32,884 nucleotides of DNA from assembly GCA_003136655.1 (NCBI GenBank), contig PLFC01000020.1, forward strand, positions 20,460-53,343, in the 5' to 3' direction. The notes under the pieces were generated by a model. The model was given only the letters and a program-made list of their open reading frames with translations. It was not told the DNA's origin and ran no database searches. The position numbers and the translations under genes are program-made. Shown in pieces: positions 23,181 to 32,536 of this stretch. This DNA is from Vulcanimicrobiota bacterium (GTDB taxonomy: Bacteria; Vulcanimicrobiota; Vulcanimicrobiia; Vulcanimicrobiales; Vulcanimicrobiaceae). The first letter of the stretch is position 1, and every line of letters starts with the position of its first letter.

Positions 23181-25649
23181 ATGCGAAGATCATCGCGCGC
23201 GATCGCTTCACTCGTGGGGCTATCGCTTTCTCTCACCGCATGCGGTGGGCATACATCGTCGGTCACGCCGGGTTTCGGCGGCAATCTGGCAACCAGTTCC
23301 GAATCGAGCGTGAAGGAAGCGGTTTCGACTTCTCCGCTCATTTCGGTGCCCCACACCACGGGCGCGCTCGGCTTCACCGATGCGGGACGGCGTACCGGGA
23401 GTGCGCCGGTCAGCGTCGTGTTGACGCTGCGCTACAATCACCAGCAAGAACTGGACGAGTTGGTCGCTAAGCTCAACGCCCCGTCATCGGGGCCGCGGCA
23501 GTTCCTCTCGGCGCAGCAATTCAACGACTATTACGCGCCGACCGAACAGCAAGAGAACGCGGTGGTACAGTCGCTGCAGAAGGCCGGCTTCACGATCACG
23601 CACCGGTTTCCGAACCGCACGATCGTCGACGCCAAGGCTCCCAGCGCTACCGTCGAGCGCTACTTCAAGACCGAGATCCACAACGTCAATCAGGGCAAGT
23701 ACGGCATGCGCTTCACCAACGTGACGCCGGCTACCGCACCCGCCGAAATCGCGCCGATCGTGCGCGACATCTCGCTCGATAATCTCGTCATCGCGCGCAC
23801 CGTCGTCGACCAAGAGGGCGGCGCGGTACAGCCGCGTACGGCTCCGCAATTCGGCACCGACGCACAGGGCCGCACGGTTCTGCCGCTTCCCACGCAGATC
23901 AAGCCGCTGGCGAACTCGCAGATCCAAAACGGCAATTTTGCGACGGGCTCGCTGAGCCCCGGTTGGATCAACGAGAGCACGACGCGAAAGAACTACGTGG
24001 CGGTGACCACGGCGCAGTCGTACGAGAGCACGTACTCGGCGTTCATGGGCACGCTCGGACCGCCGGAAGTCAACGGCTGGTCGTCGATCGCGCAAGAAGT
24101 GACGATCCCCGCCAACGCCACGCTGAGCTTCTGGGTGTACCAGGGTTCGAACGAAGGCCAGCTCGGATACGGCACGACCTATGCCTGGCAAGCCGGTTAT
24201 CTGTTGAACTCGAAAGGCTCGATCCTCACGACGTTCTACAAGACCGTCAATAATACGAACGGCTGGGTCAACTACACCGTCAACCTCAGCGCGTACGCCG
24301 GGCAGACCGACTACGTTTACTTCGGCGTATACGGCGACGGCTACAGCCAGACGTACGTGTATCAGTACGTCGACGACGTAGCCTTCACGGGTGCGACTCC
24401 GGCGCCGACGCAGGCTCCGACGCAGACCCCGACGCAGGCGCCGACGCAGACTCCGACGTCGAAGCCGACCCAGACTCCGACGCAAACGCCCACCCAGACT
24501 CCAACGCAAACGCCCACGCAGGCTCCGACCCAAACTCCGACTCAGGCGCCGACCCAGACCCCGACCCAAGCTCCGACTCAGAGCCCGACGCAAGCACCGT
24601 CCGGCTGTAACGGGGCGGCGGCGGATAACGGTCCGCTGACGAACTCCAGCGGTACGCTCGCGACGGGCGTCGCGAAGCCGTTCGACTTCCCGGTTCAGCA
24701 CGGCTGTAACGGAGCCGGTTACACCGCGGCCATCGCCATCGATGATCCGGTGAACACCTCGTATCTCGCCTCGTACCTCGCGGCAGCGCAAGTGACGCAG
24801 ACCGGCACCGTGACCAACGAAGCGGTCGACGGCGGCGGCAGCGGCGATGACGCGGAGACCGACCTCGACGTGCAAACCATCGCCGGTCTCGCGCCGGGGG
24901 CCAATATCATCGTCTACGATATGGGTTCTCTGGGTGACCAGCAGATCGAAGACACGTACAACCAGGTGCTCTCCGACGGTAAGGCGAGCGCTGTGAACTC
25001 GTCGTTCGGCGGTTGCGAATCCAGCGATCCGTCGTTCGCCGACTCCACCAATTCGATCGCCGAGCAAGGCGCCGCCGTCGGCGTCGAGTTCTCGGCATCG
25101 TCCGGTGACTCGGGAAGCAGCGAATGCAGCGGTAGCAAGGGCGTCAGCGCTCCGGCCGGTGGTCCGTACTTCTCGTCCATCGGCGGCATCGACTTCACCG
25201 ATACGGCCCAAGGCGTCTTGGAGACGGTCGTTGAGGGAAGCGTCGACGGCTACTCCGGTGGCGGCGGCGTCTCGACGGTGTTCGCACTGCCGAGCTTCCA
25301 GAGCGGCATCGCGGGTGTGATCACCTCTGGTAGAAACCAGCCCGACTTCTCGCTTCCGTTCTATCCGGTGGCAGTGTACACCGGCGGAGCATTCGGCGAG
25401 TATCTCGGCACGTCGTGGTCGTCACCCGCATCGGTGGCACTCGTCCTCGAAGCAGACGAACTCCACGGTTCGAAACTGGGTTGGCTCAATCCGACCCTGT
25501 ACAGTCTGTTCTCGTCGACAGGCTACAGCACGTACTTCACGCCTTGCACGTCGGGCTCGAATGGAGCCTACTCGTGCAGTGCGACGGAGTACAACCAAGC
25601 CGCAGGCATCGGTGCCCCGAAGGGCTGGGCCTTGGCCAACGCACTCTAG
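23181..25649 (+). CDS. S53 peptidase-like lipoprotein with inserted beta-sandwich and PTQ linker
   Basis: 822 aa from ATG 23181 with AAGGAGG three bases upstream. The frame is open far upstream but a lipobox (SLTAC, Cys21) follows this ATG directly. Residues about 55-215 are the pro-kumamolisin domain. Residues about 250-405 are a beta-sandwich like a carbohydrate-binding or MAM-type jelly roll (NGNFATGSLSPGWINES, SIAQEVTIPANATLSFWV, YVDDVAFTG). Residues 406-474 are a Pro-Thr-Gln linker. The catalytic domain follows with E559 and D563 in AETDLDV, oxyanion D643 in SSGDSG and S745 in LGTSWSSP. The usual calcium aspartates are replaced (FTPCTSG and YNQAAG), and new cysteines appear nearby. All three catalytic positions are kept, so activity is likely. 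Followed by a terminator. Confidence 0.9.
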   Translation: MRRSSRAIASLVGLSLSLTACGGHTSSVTPGFGGNLATSSESSVKEAVSTSPLISVPHTTGALGFTDAGRRTGSAPVSVVLTLRYNHQQELDELVAKLNAPSSGPRQFLSAQQFNDYYAPTEQQENAVVQSLQKAGFTITHRFPNRTIVDAKAPSATVERYFKTEIHNVNQGKYGMRFTNVTPATAPAEIAPIVRDISLDNLVIARTVVDQEGGAVQPRTAPQFGTDAQGRTVLPLPTQIKPLANSQIQNGNFATGSLSPGWINESTTRKNYVAVTTAQSYESTYSAFMGTLGPPEVNGWSSIAQEVTIPANATLSFWVYQGSNEGQLGYGTTYAWQAGYLLNSKGSILTTFYKTVNNTNGWVNYTVNLSAYAGQTDYVYFGVYGDGYSQTYVYQYVDDVAFTGATPAPTQAPTQTPTQAPTQTPTSKPTQTPTQTPTQTPTQTPTQAPTQTPTQAPTQTPTQAPTQSPTQAPSGCNGAAADNGPLTNSSGTLATGVAKPFDFPVQHGCNGAGYTAAIAIDDPVNTSYLASYLAAAQVTQTGTVTNEAVDGGGSGDDAETDLDVQTIAGLAPGANIIVYDMGSLGDQQIEDTYNQVLSDGKASAVNSSFGGCESSDPSFADSTNSIAEQGAAVGVEFSASSGDSGSSECSGSKGVSAPAGGPYFSSIGGIDFTDTAQGVLETVVEGSVDGYSGGGGVSTVFALPSFQSGIAGVITSGRNQPDFSLPFYPVAVYTGGAFGEYLGTSWSSPASVALVLEADELHGSKLGWLNPTLYSLFSSTGYSTYFTPCTSGSNGAYSCSATEYNQAAGIGAPKGWALANAL
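24405..24596 (+). repeat. Sixteen 12-base in-frame repeats encoding PTQ(A/T)
   Basis: Sixteen consecutive 12-base units encode PTQA, PTQT, one PTQS and one PTSK. Third-codon positions vary (CCG/CCC/CCA, CAG/CAA, ACG/ACC/ACT), so the copies are diverged and not a fresh expansion. The peptide forms a flexible linker between the beta-sandwich and the catalytic domain. Confidence 0.93.
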
Positions 25650-25675
25650 ACCGAACGAAGCGTTTCGTTCACGGG

Positions 25676-25709
25676 GAGGGGAGCCGCAAGGCTCCCCTCT
25701 TCCTATTTT
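25676..25709 (+). terminator. Rho-independent terminator after the S53 lipoprotein
   Basis: GAGGGGAGCC-GCAA-GGCTCCCCTC is a perfect 10-bp stem closed by a GNRA loop, followed by TTCCTATTTT. A smaller inverted repeat, GAACGAA/TTCGTTC (25653-25670), precedes it. The tail overlaps the stop codon of the converging DNA glycosylase gene. Confidence 0.88.
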
Positions 25710-26863
25710 GGAAGCGCGACGCGCTCGGCGCCGAGCCACGCGGCCATCGCTTCGAGGCGCTCGCGCAGGGCGGGCAGGATGGTGCGTCGCGCGACGCCTT
25801 TCTCGACGTGGATAGCTTGCGCGCGCAACGTGCCGGCCGCGCGATCGTGTTTGAGGTCGACGCGCGCGACCAGCCTATCGCCTAACAAAAACGGCAGAAC
25901 GTAGTAGCCGTGGATGCGTTTGTGCGACGGCGTGTAGATCTCGAGTCGAAAGTCGAAGTCGAAAAGTTCGCTCGTGCGTTCGCGGAACCAGATCAGCGAA
26001 TCGAACGGCGACAGCAGAGCAGCTACGGAGATGCTGCGCGTCAGGCGCGCGTCCCGATGCAGGTAATGCGGACCGCGTACGCCCTCGACCGTCACGGTCC
26101 GGAGTTCGCCGGCCTCCACGAGTTCGGCGACGCGGGCCCGTGAGTCGGCCGGTTTGAGCCGGAAGTAGTCGCGCAGGTCGCGCTCGGAGGCGATGCCGAG
26201 CGCACGCGCCGCAACGCGCGTGAGTTCGCGCTGCGCGTCGGCCTCGCTCGGCGTCGGAACGTCGAGGATCGCTTGCGGGATGACGCGTTCGGTGAGATCG
26301 TAGATGCGTTCGAAATTGCGGCGCCGTAGCGTCGTGATTTCGCCGCACCAAAAGAGCGCCTCGAGTCCGCTCTTGACGTCGCTCCAACCCCACCACGAAC
26401 CCGTTCCGCGCGAGCCCTCGAAGTCGCTTGCCGCGAGCGCGCCGCGCTCGGCGATCGTGGCTTTCAACTCTCGGAGGTACTGCGGGCGCTCCACGAGCAT
26501 CTTGCCGATGCCCGGCCACGTACCGAGCGCGCGGCGGGCGCGTTCCATGCGCCAACGCAGGTGCGGCTGCAGTGATAGGGGCGCGAGTGAAGCCATGTGA
26601 GCCCAGTATTCGAACAGCGAGCGTCGCGCGCCGTACGCTTCGCGTTCGAGCAGGGCCGGGTCGTAGGCGCCTAAGCGTGAGAAGACCGGCAAAAAGTGCG
26701 AACGGACCAGCACGTTGACGCTATCGATCTGCAGTACGCCGACGCGCGACAGCACGCGAGCCAGCGTGCGCCGGTCGACCGTACCCCGCGGAGCCGGGTC
26801 GGCAAAGCCCTGAGCGGCGAGGGCGATCCGACGCGCTTCGTCGCGGGAGAAGTCGGCTTTCAC
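25703..26863 (-). CDS. YcaQ/AlkZ-family DNA glycosylase (winged-helix, HTH_42)
   Basis: 386 aa if GTG 26863 is the start (MKADFSRDEARRIALAAQGF), which matches the usual family N-terminus. GTG 26917, with GGAGGG before it, and ATG 26941 are in-frame alternatives. The QxD catalytic motif of the YcaQ branch is seen as Q45-I-D47 in GVLQIDSVNVLVRSH. Further family blocks are SRLGAYDP, LFEYWAHMASLAP, SRGTGSWWGWSDVKSGLEALFW and LIWFRERTSELFDFDFRLEIY. These enzymes unhook interstrand crosslinks and bulky alkyl adducts from DNA. The protein is cytosolic. It is divergent from the M28 peptidase gene. Another alkylation-repair gene (alkB) lies about 10 kb away. Confidence 0.9.
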   Translation of the reverse strand: MKADFSRDEARRIALAAQGFADPAPRGTVDRRTLARVLSRVGVLQIDSVNVLVRSHFLPVFSRLGAYDPALLEREAYGARRSLFEYWAHMASLAPLSLQPHLRWRMERARRALGTWPGIGKMLVERPQYLRELKATIAERGALAASDFEGSRGTGSWWGWSDVKSGLEALFWCGEITTLRRRNFERIYDLTERVIPQAILDVPTPSEADAQRELTRVAARALGIASERDLRDYFRLKPADSRARVAELVEAGELRTVTVEGVRGPHYLHRDARLTRSISVAALLSPFDSLIWFRERTSELFDFDFRLEIYTPSHKRIHGYYVLPFLLGDRLVARVDLKHDRAAGTLRAQAIHVEKGVARRTILPALRERLEAMAAWLGAERVALPK

Positions 26864-27006
26864 TCCACGAGCGCCGGATTGCGTCGTTGCATCGTGCGCG
26901 CGTTCGCTGCACCTCACGAGCCCTCCGGCCGGCGCACCCATACGCGGGGCCGTTCACCGGCGGCGTAGAAGCCGCGCCCCACAGATTCGACCCTTGAGGA
27001 CGCGAC

Positions 27007-28503
27007 ATGCGGTTGCACTTGTTCGGTTTGGCTTTCCTGTTTCTGCTCGCGACCGGCTCTCCGGGAGCGGACGCCCGCGTTTTGCACAATTCCGGTGCCC
27101 CGGCGAATTGTCGCGAGCGTTCGAACGACACCGTGGCCAAACTCGAACAGTGCATCGTGCGGTCCGAGTTGTGGGGCGAACTTGCTCAATTCCAGCGCAT
27201 CGCCGACGACAATCCCGACGCGAAGGGTCACGGCAATCGCGACACGGGGACGCCCGGTTATGCGGCTTCGGTCAAGCACGTCGCCGATCTCATGCGTGCG
27301 GCCGGTTATGCCGTGACGATCCAGCCGTACGAGTTCTCCGTCGACGAGTTGAGCGGTTCTCCTCAGTTCGCCGCGGGTAAGCGTGCGTACGTTCCGGAGC
27401 AAGACTGGTTCGTCGCGAGGCTTTCGGGCGCGGGTTCGATTACGGCACCCGTCGAGCCGCCGAGCGGCTCCGCCTCGGGCTGTGCGCCCACCGACTTTGC
27501 TTTCTTTACAGCGGGCAACGTTGCGCTGCTCGAGCGCGGCGACTGCACGTACGATACGCAGGTGGCGAATGCCCGAGCCGCCGGCGCGGCCGCGGTCGTC
27601 CTCTACGACTCCGAGGCCGAGGCCGGCGCGTACGAAGCGCGGCTGACCGAACCCGCGACGATTCCCGTGATCGGGATGGCGACCTATGCGGTCGGCGAGG
27701 AGTTGCTGAACCGCTATCGATCCGACGCGGGGCAGACCGTTCGTATCGAGGTCCGCACGGAGCACAGGTCGGGCATCGATTACAATCTCCTCGCCGACTC
27801 GCCGTACGGCGATCCCAGCCACATCGTCGCCATCGACGGACATCTCGACTCCATCTACGGTGCGGGCATGCTGGACAACGCGTCGGGTTCGACGACGATG
27901 CTCGACATCGCCCTGAACCTGGCCAAGACGCCCACGAAGAATCGCCTCCGCTACATCTGGTTCGGCGGGGAAGAACTCGGCTTACTCGGATCTCACTATT
28001 ACACCAAACACCTCACGCAGTCGGAGTTACGCGACTATGCGTTCGACGTCGACGTCGACGTGACCGCGACGCCCAACTTCGATATCCTGATAGCCGATCC
28101 GAATTTCGCCTCCAACGTCAGGCGGTTCCCGAAGAACGTCGTGCCGCACTCTGCAATCGGGAACGACCTCTTTGCCGACTACTTCTCCGGCGCCGGCGCC
28201 GTCTCGCAACCGGCACGTTTCGGCAACGACGGCACCGATTCGAATTCTTTCAGCCTGGTCGGCATTCCGAATAGCGGCATCCTGACGAATCAGGATTGCT
28301 GCAAGCACGGCTGGGAGACGGCGATCTGGGGCGGCGAACTCGGCAACTACGAGGGCAAGATCCCGAGCTTCAACGGCGGCTGCGTCGATTATCCGCACCG
28401 CTGGTGCGACAACCTCTCGAACAACGACCCGGCACTGTTCGAGCTGGTCTCCCGCGGGGTGGCCTACGTCACGCTCAACCTCGCCAACGCGACGTTTCGG
28501 TGA
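27007..28503 (+). CDS. Secreted M28 aminopeptidase with PA domain
   Basis: 498 aa from ATG 27007 with GAGGA about 6 bases upstream. A signal peptide (MRLHLFGLAFLFLLATG, then ADA) leads into an N-terminal part, then a protease-associated domain near residues 150-260 (FFTAGNVALLERGDCTYDTQ, GAAAVVLYD). The zinc site is complete: H279 and D281 (GHLDS), D290 (MLDNASG), E322/E323 (GGEELGLLGS), D351 (DVTATPN) and H464 in YPHRWCDNLSN. This last motif matches the C-terminal histidine of Streptomyces griseus-type aminopeptidase. It removes N-terminal residues from peptides outside the cell and could finish fragments made by the S53 endopeptidases. Stop at 28503; no strong terminator follows. Confidence 0.93.
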   Translation: MRLHLFGLAFLFLLATGSPGADARVLHNSGAPANCRERSNDTVAKLEQCIVRSELWGELAQFQRIADDNPDAKGHGNRDTGTPGYAASVKHVADLMRAAGYAVTIQPYEFSVDELSGSPQFAAGKRAYVPEQDWFVARLSGAGSITAPVEPPSGSASGCAPTDFAFFTAGNVALLERGDCTYDTQVANARAAGAAAVVLYDSEAEAGAYEARLTEPATIPVIGMATYAVGEELLNRYRSDAGQTVRIEVRTEHRSGIDYNLLADSPYGDPSHIVAIDGHLDSIYGAGMLDNASGSTTMLDIALNLAKTPTKNRLRYIWFGGEELGLLGSHYYTKHLTQSELRDYAFDVDVDVTATPNFDILIADPNFASNVRRFPKNVVPHSAIGNDLFADYFSGAGAVSQPARFGNDGTDSNSFSLVGIPNSGILTNQDCCKHGWETAIWGGELGNYEGKIPSFNGGCVDYPHRWCDNLSNNDPALFELVSRGVAYVTLNLANATFR

Positions 28504-28581
28504 CGGACGTCCGCAGCAGAGGTTGAGAAGCCTTCTCGTTCGCGCCGGCCGGCTGCCGAAGAGCGGGCGAGTTACCCCACG

Positions 28582-30895
<2,314 letters not shown>

Positions 30896-30919
30896 TTCAA
30901 GACAGCCCCGGATAACAAA

Positions 30920-30951
30920 GAGGGCGGCGTTTCATTCGAAACGCCGCCCTC
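30920..30951. terminator. Bidirectional terminator hairpin between katG and the stress-protein gene
   Basis: GAGGGCGGCGTTTC-ATTC-GAAACGCCGCCCTC is a perfect 14-bp stem with a 4-base loop. The minus strand continues with TTTGTTAT, so it should end the converging stress-protein transcript well. The plus strand has no U-tract but the stem probably also bounds katG. Confidence 0.8.
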
Positions 30952-30968
30952 GCGTCGTTGTGGCCGGG

Positions 30969-31490
30969 CTAATTTCGGTTGGTGAAGTAGAAGATCTCTT
31001 CGACGTAGACCGCGTCGTCGTCGCTCGGGCCCGAAAAGCCGGCGGTGCTCGTTTTGTGGGCGCCGCTTCGGAGCGGGCCTCGCGTCACCGCGGTTTCGAG
31101 TAACTCGCCGCCGGCGTCCTGAAGGAGCTTCTGCGCTTCGCTCGGGTTGCGATCTCCGGGCCTTACTGTAACGATGGTCTCGCCCGCGGTAATCGCGGGC
31201 TCGATGCCGGTTGCCGTCTGGGCTTGCACGCCGTGCTCGACGAGCGCGTCGACCAAGTTCTGCGACTTCAGCGAAAAGAATCCAGGCGCTTCGATCGCGA
31301 CGACTTGGTCGCCGTCCTTCACGGCCAGGCTCGTAACGCCCGTCCAGGTGTGCGTAAAGTGGTTCTTGTGAAGCGCGGCAATCGCGCTCCGCGCGGCGTC
31401 GCGCGACTGGAAGATGGCGCCGATCGCAGGACCCGACTTCGCGTCGTGGTCGGCGGCGTGGGCTGGTAACTTCGTGTCGGATGTCGTCAT
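30969..31490 (-). CDS. General stress protein 17M-like protein
   Basis: 173 aa from ATG 31490 (MTTSDTKLPAHAADHD). An upstream open extension looks unrelated. AIGAIFQSRDAARSAIAALHKNHF is the GSP17M-type alpha-beta unit in which a strand is followed by a helix marked by paired alanines. A second unit ends with ETIVTVRPGDRNPSEAQKLLQDAGGELLE. The C-terminal 30 residues are polar and end with DAVYVEEIFYFTNRN. No signal peptide. Related proteins are induced by general stress in Bacillus and soil bacteria, with no biochemical role known. The base before the ATG is the edge of a perfect palindrome, and no ordinary Shine-Dalgarno is present. Confidence 0.75.
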   Translation of the reverse strand: MTTSDTKLPAHAADHDAKSGPAIGAIFQSRDAARSAIAALHKNHFTHTWTGVTSLAVKDGDQVVAIEAPGFFSLKSQNLVDALVEHGVQAQTATGIEPAITAGETIVTVRPGDRNPSEAQKLLQDAGGELLETAVTRGPLRSGAHKTSTAGFSGPSDDDAVYVEEIFYFTNRN

Positions 31491-31507
31491 GGTACGTCCG
31501 ACGTACC
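31491..31507 (-). promoter_or_regulatory. Perfect 17-base palindrome touching the stress-protein start codon
   Basis: GGTACGTC-C-GACGTACC has two perfect 8-base arms around one base. It occupies the 17 bases immediately before the ATG at 31490, where the ribosome binding site should be. It could be an operator, or an RNA hairpin that hides the start. Confidence 0.5.
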
Positions 31508-31697
31508 CGCATTTGGGCGCGCTGACCCGGCACGATGACGTCTTTATCGCGCTCTCCCGCCCGGGGCTCAGCCGAGCGGCGACGACCTCGGATGGGGTTG
31601 CCAACAGCTGCCCAAATGGCTAGGAGCGCGACGAAACCGGCAGTACTCCGAGCGTGGTTCATGCGGACATTGCGCTCAACGATCCGGAGGCTTTCGC
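31491..31697. other. Divergent intergenic region
   Basis: About 207 bases separate the stress-protein gene from the isochorismatase-fold gene. Apart from the palindrome at its left end and GGAGG at its right end, I see no convincing promoter, repeat or small gene. Confidence 0.4.
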
Positions 31698-32264
31698 GTG
31701 AGTTTCCCGCTGCCGACACGAGATAATGTAGCCATAATCTTCCTCGACCTTCAGACGGAGATCGTCAAGAACAGCCGTACCGTACCCGTCGAGCAACTTC
31801 GCGTTCGCGCTGCGGGCCTGGCGAAACTCGCCGCATTACACGGTCTGCCGGCGTACGCATCGAGCGTTCCGCCGGGCGGCGAGTATCTCGCCGACGTCCT
31901 CGAACCGCTTGCGGGTTTGCAGCCTCGGCCGCGCACGGAAACGACGGCGTTCGCCGATGCCGGACTCGTGGAACTCCTCCGGGCCGGCGGCCGCTCGATC
32001 TTCGTGCTCTCCGGCGTGGCCTCCGAGATCGTCGTCCAGCGGACCGCACTCGACGCACTGGCCGCAGGCTTCTCGGTTCACGTTGCGGTCGATGCCTGCG
32101 GCGGCATCTCCGAGCGCACCGAAGATGCCGCGTGGCGTCGCATCGTGCAAGCCGGCGGCGTGACCACCTCGACGACCACGCTGATAGCCGAACTCGCCGG
32201 CGACTTCACCACCGAGCTCGGCGGGAAATCGCTCGGGCTCATGTACGAAACGCTCGCGGGATAG
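31698..32264 (+). CDS. Isochorismatase-fold hydrolase-like protein (YcaC-like), catalytic Cys replaced
   Basis: 188 aa from GTG 31698 with GGAGG seven bases upstream. The fold is clear: AIIFLDLQTE with D17, FVLSGVASEIVVQRTALDAL, and VDACGGISERTEDAAWRRIVQAGG. The last block resembles the E. coli YcaC C-terminal region. At the position of the nucleophilic cysteine (YcaC TEVCV) the sequence reads SEIVV, so V112 replaces it. The only cysteine is C134 in VDACGG. An arginine is present near the usual Lys/Arg position (R77 or R79). Either the enzyme uses another mechanism, as the isochorismatases without cysteine do, or it is inactive. Two bases separate it from the next gene. Confidence 0.82.
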   Translation: MSFPLPTRDNVAIIFLDLQTEIVKNSRTVPVEQLRVRAAGLAKLAALHGLPAYASSVPPGGEYLADVLEPLAGLQPRPRTETTAFADAGLVELLRAGGRSIFVLSGVASEIVVQRTALDALAAGFSVHVAVDACGGISERTEDAAWRRIVQAGGVTTSTTTLIAELAGDFTTELGGKSLGLMYETLAG

Positions 32265-32266
32265 GC

Positions 32267-32533
32267 GTGTCGTCGCTCTCGCCGGCGCAGGCGGTGATCG
32301 CGGCCATGATTACGCCGGCGATACTGATCCTCGCCTCCGCATCGTTGATTGCGACCGCACTCGTGCGGCTGACTCGCATCGTCGACCGGATTCGGAAGCT
32401 CGCGGAAGTGCGGGACGGTTCGAGCCTGGATCGTTCGAAGGAACTCGACCGCCACGAGCGACGCCGCCCTTGGACCCGTCGGGCCATCCGCGGGGCGCTG
32501 CAGTGCGAAGCGATAGCGGCGTGCGAAGCGTGA
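32267..32533 (+). CDS. Short DUF2721-like membrane protein (88 aa)
   Basis: 88 aa from GTG 32267, two bases after the preceding stop. SPAQAVIAAMITPAILILASASLIATALVRL is the first membrane helix and VDRIRKL motif of DUF2721 proteins (TRIVDRIRKLAEVRDG). Family members normally have about 130-150 residues with two more C-terminal membrane helices. Here the protein stops after a basic stretch (RRPWTRRAIRGALQCEAIA). Either it is truncated or it is a short natural form. It converges on the DUF2867 gene three bases away. Function unknown. Confidence 0.6.
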   Translation: MSSLSPAQAVIAAMITPAILILASASLIATALVRLTRIVDRIRKLAEVRDGSSLDRSKELDRHERRRPWTRRAIRGALQCEAIAACEA

Positions 32534-32536
32534 GGT

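Noticed and set aside
24405-24596. CRISPR-like or phase-variable tandem repeat
   Set aside because: The units are 12 bases, in frame, without spacers and diverged at third positions; they encode a linker and do not look slippery.
28200-28260. Apparent loss of a zinc ligand in the M28 aminopeptidase (SDH-like place reads TDS)
   Set aside because: In the S. griseus-type enzymes the last zinc histidine lies in the later Y-H-x-x-C-D motif, which is intact here (H464).
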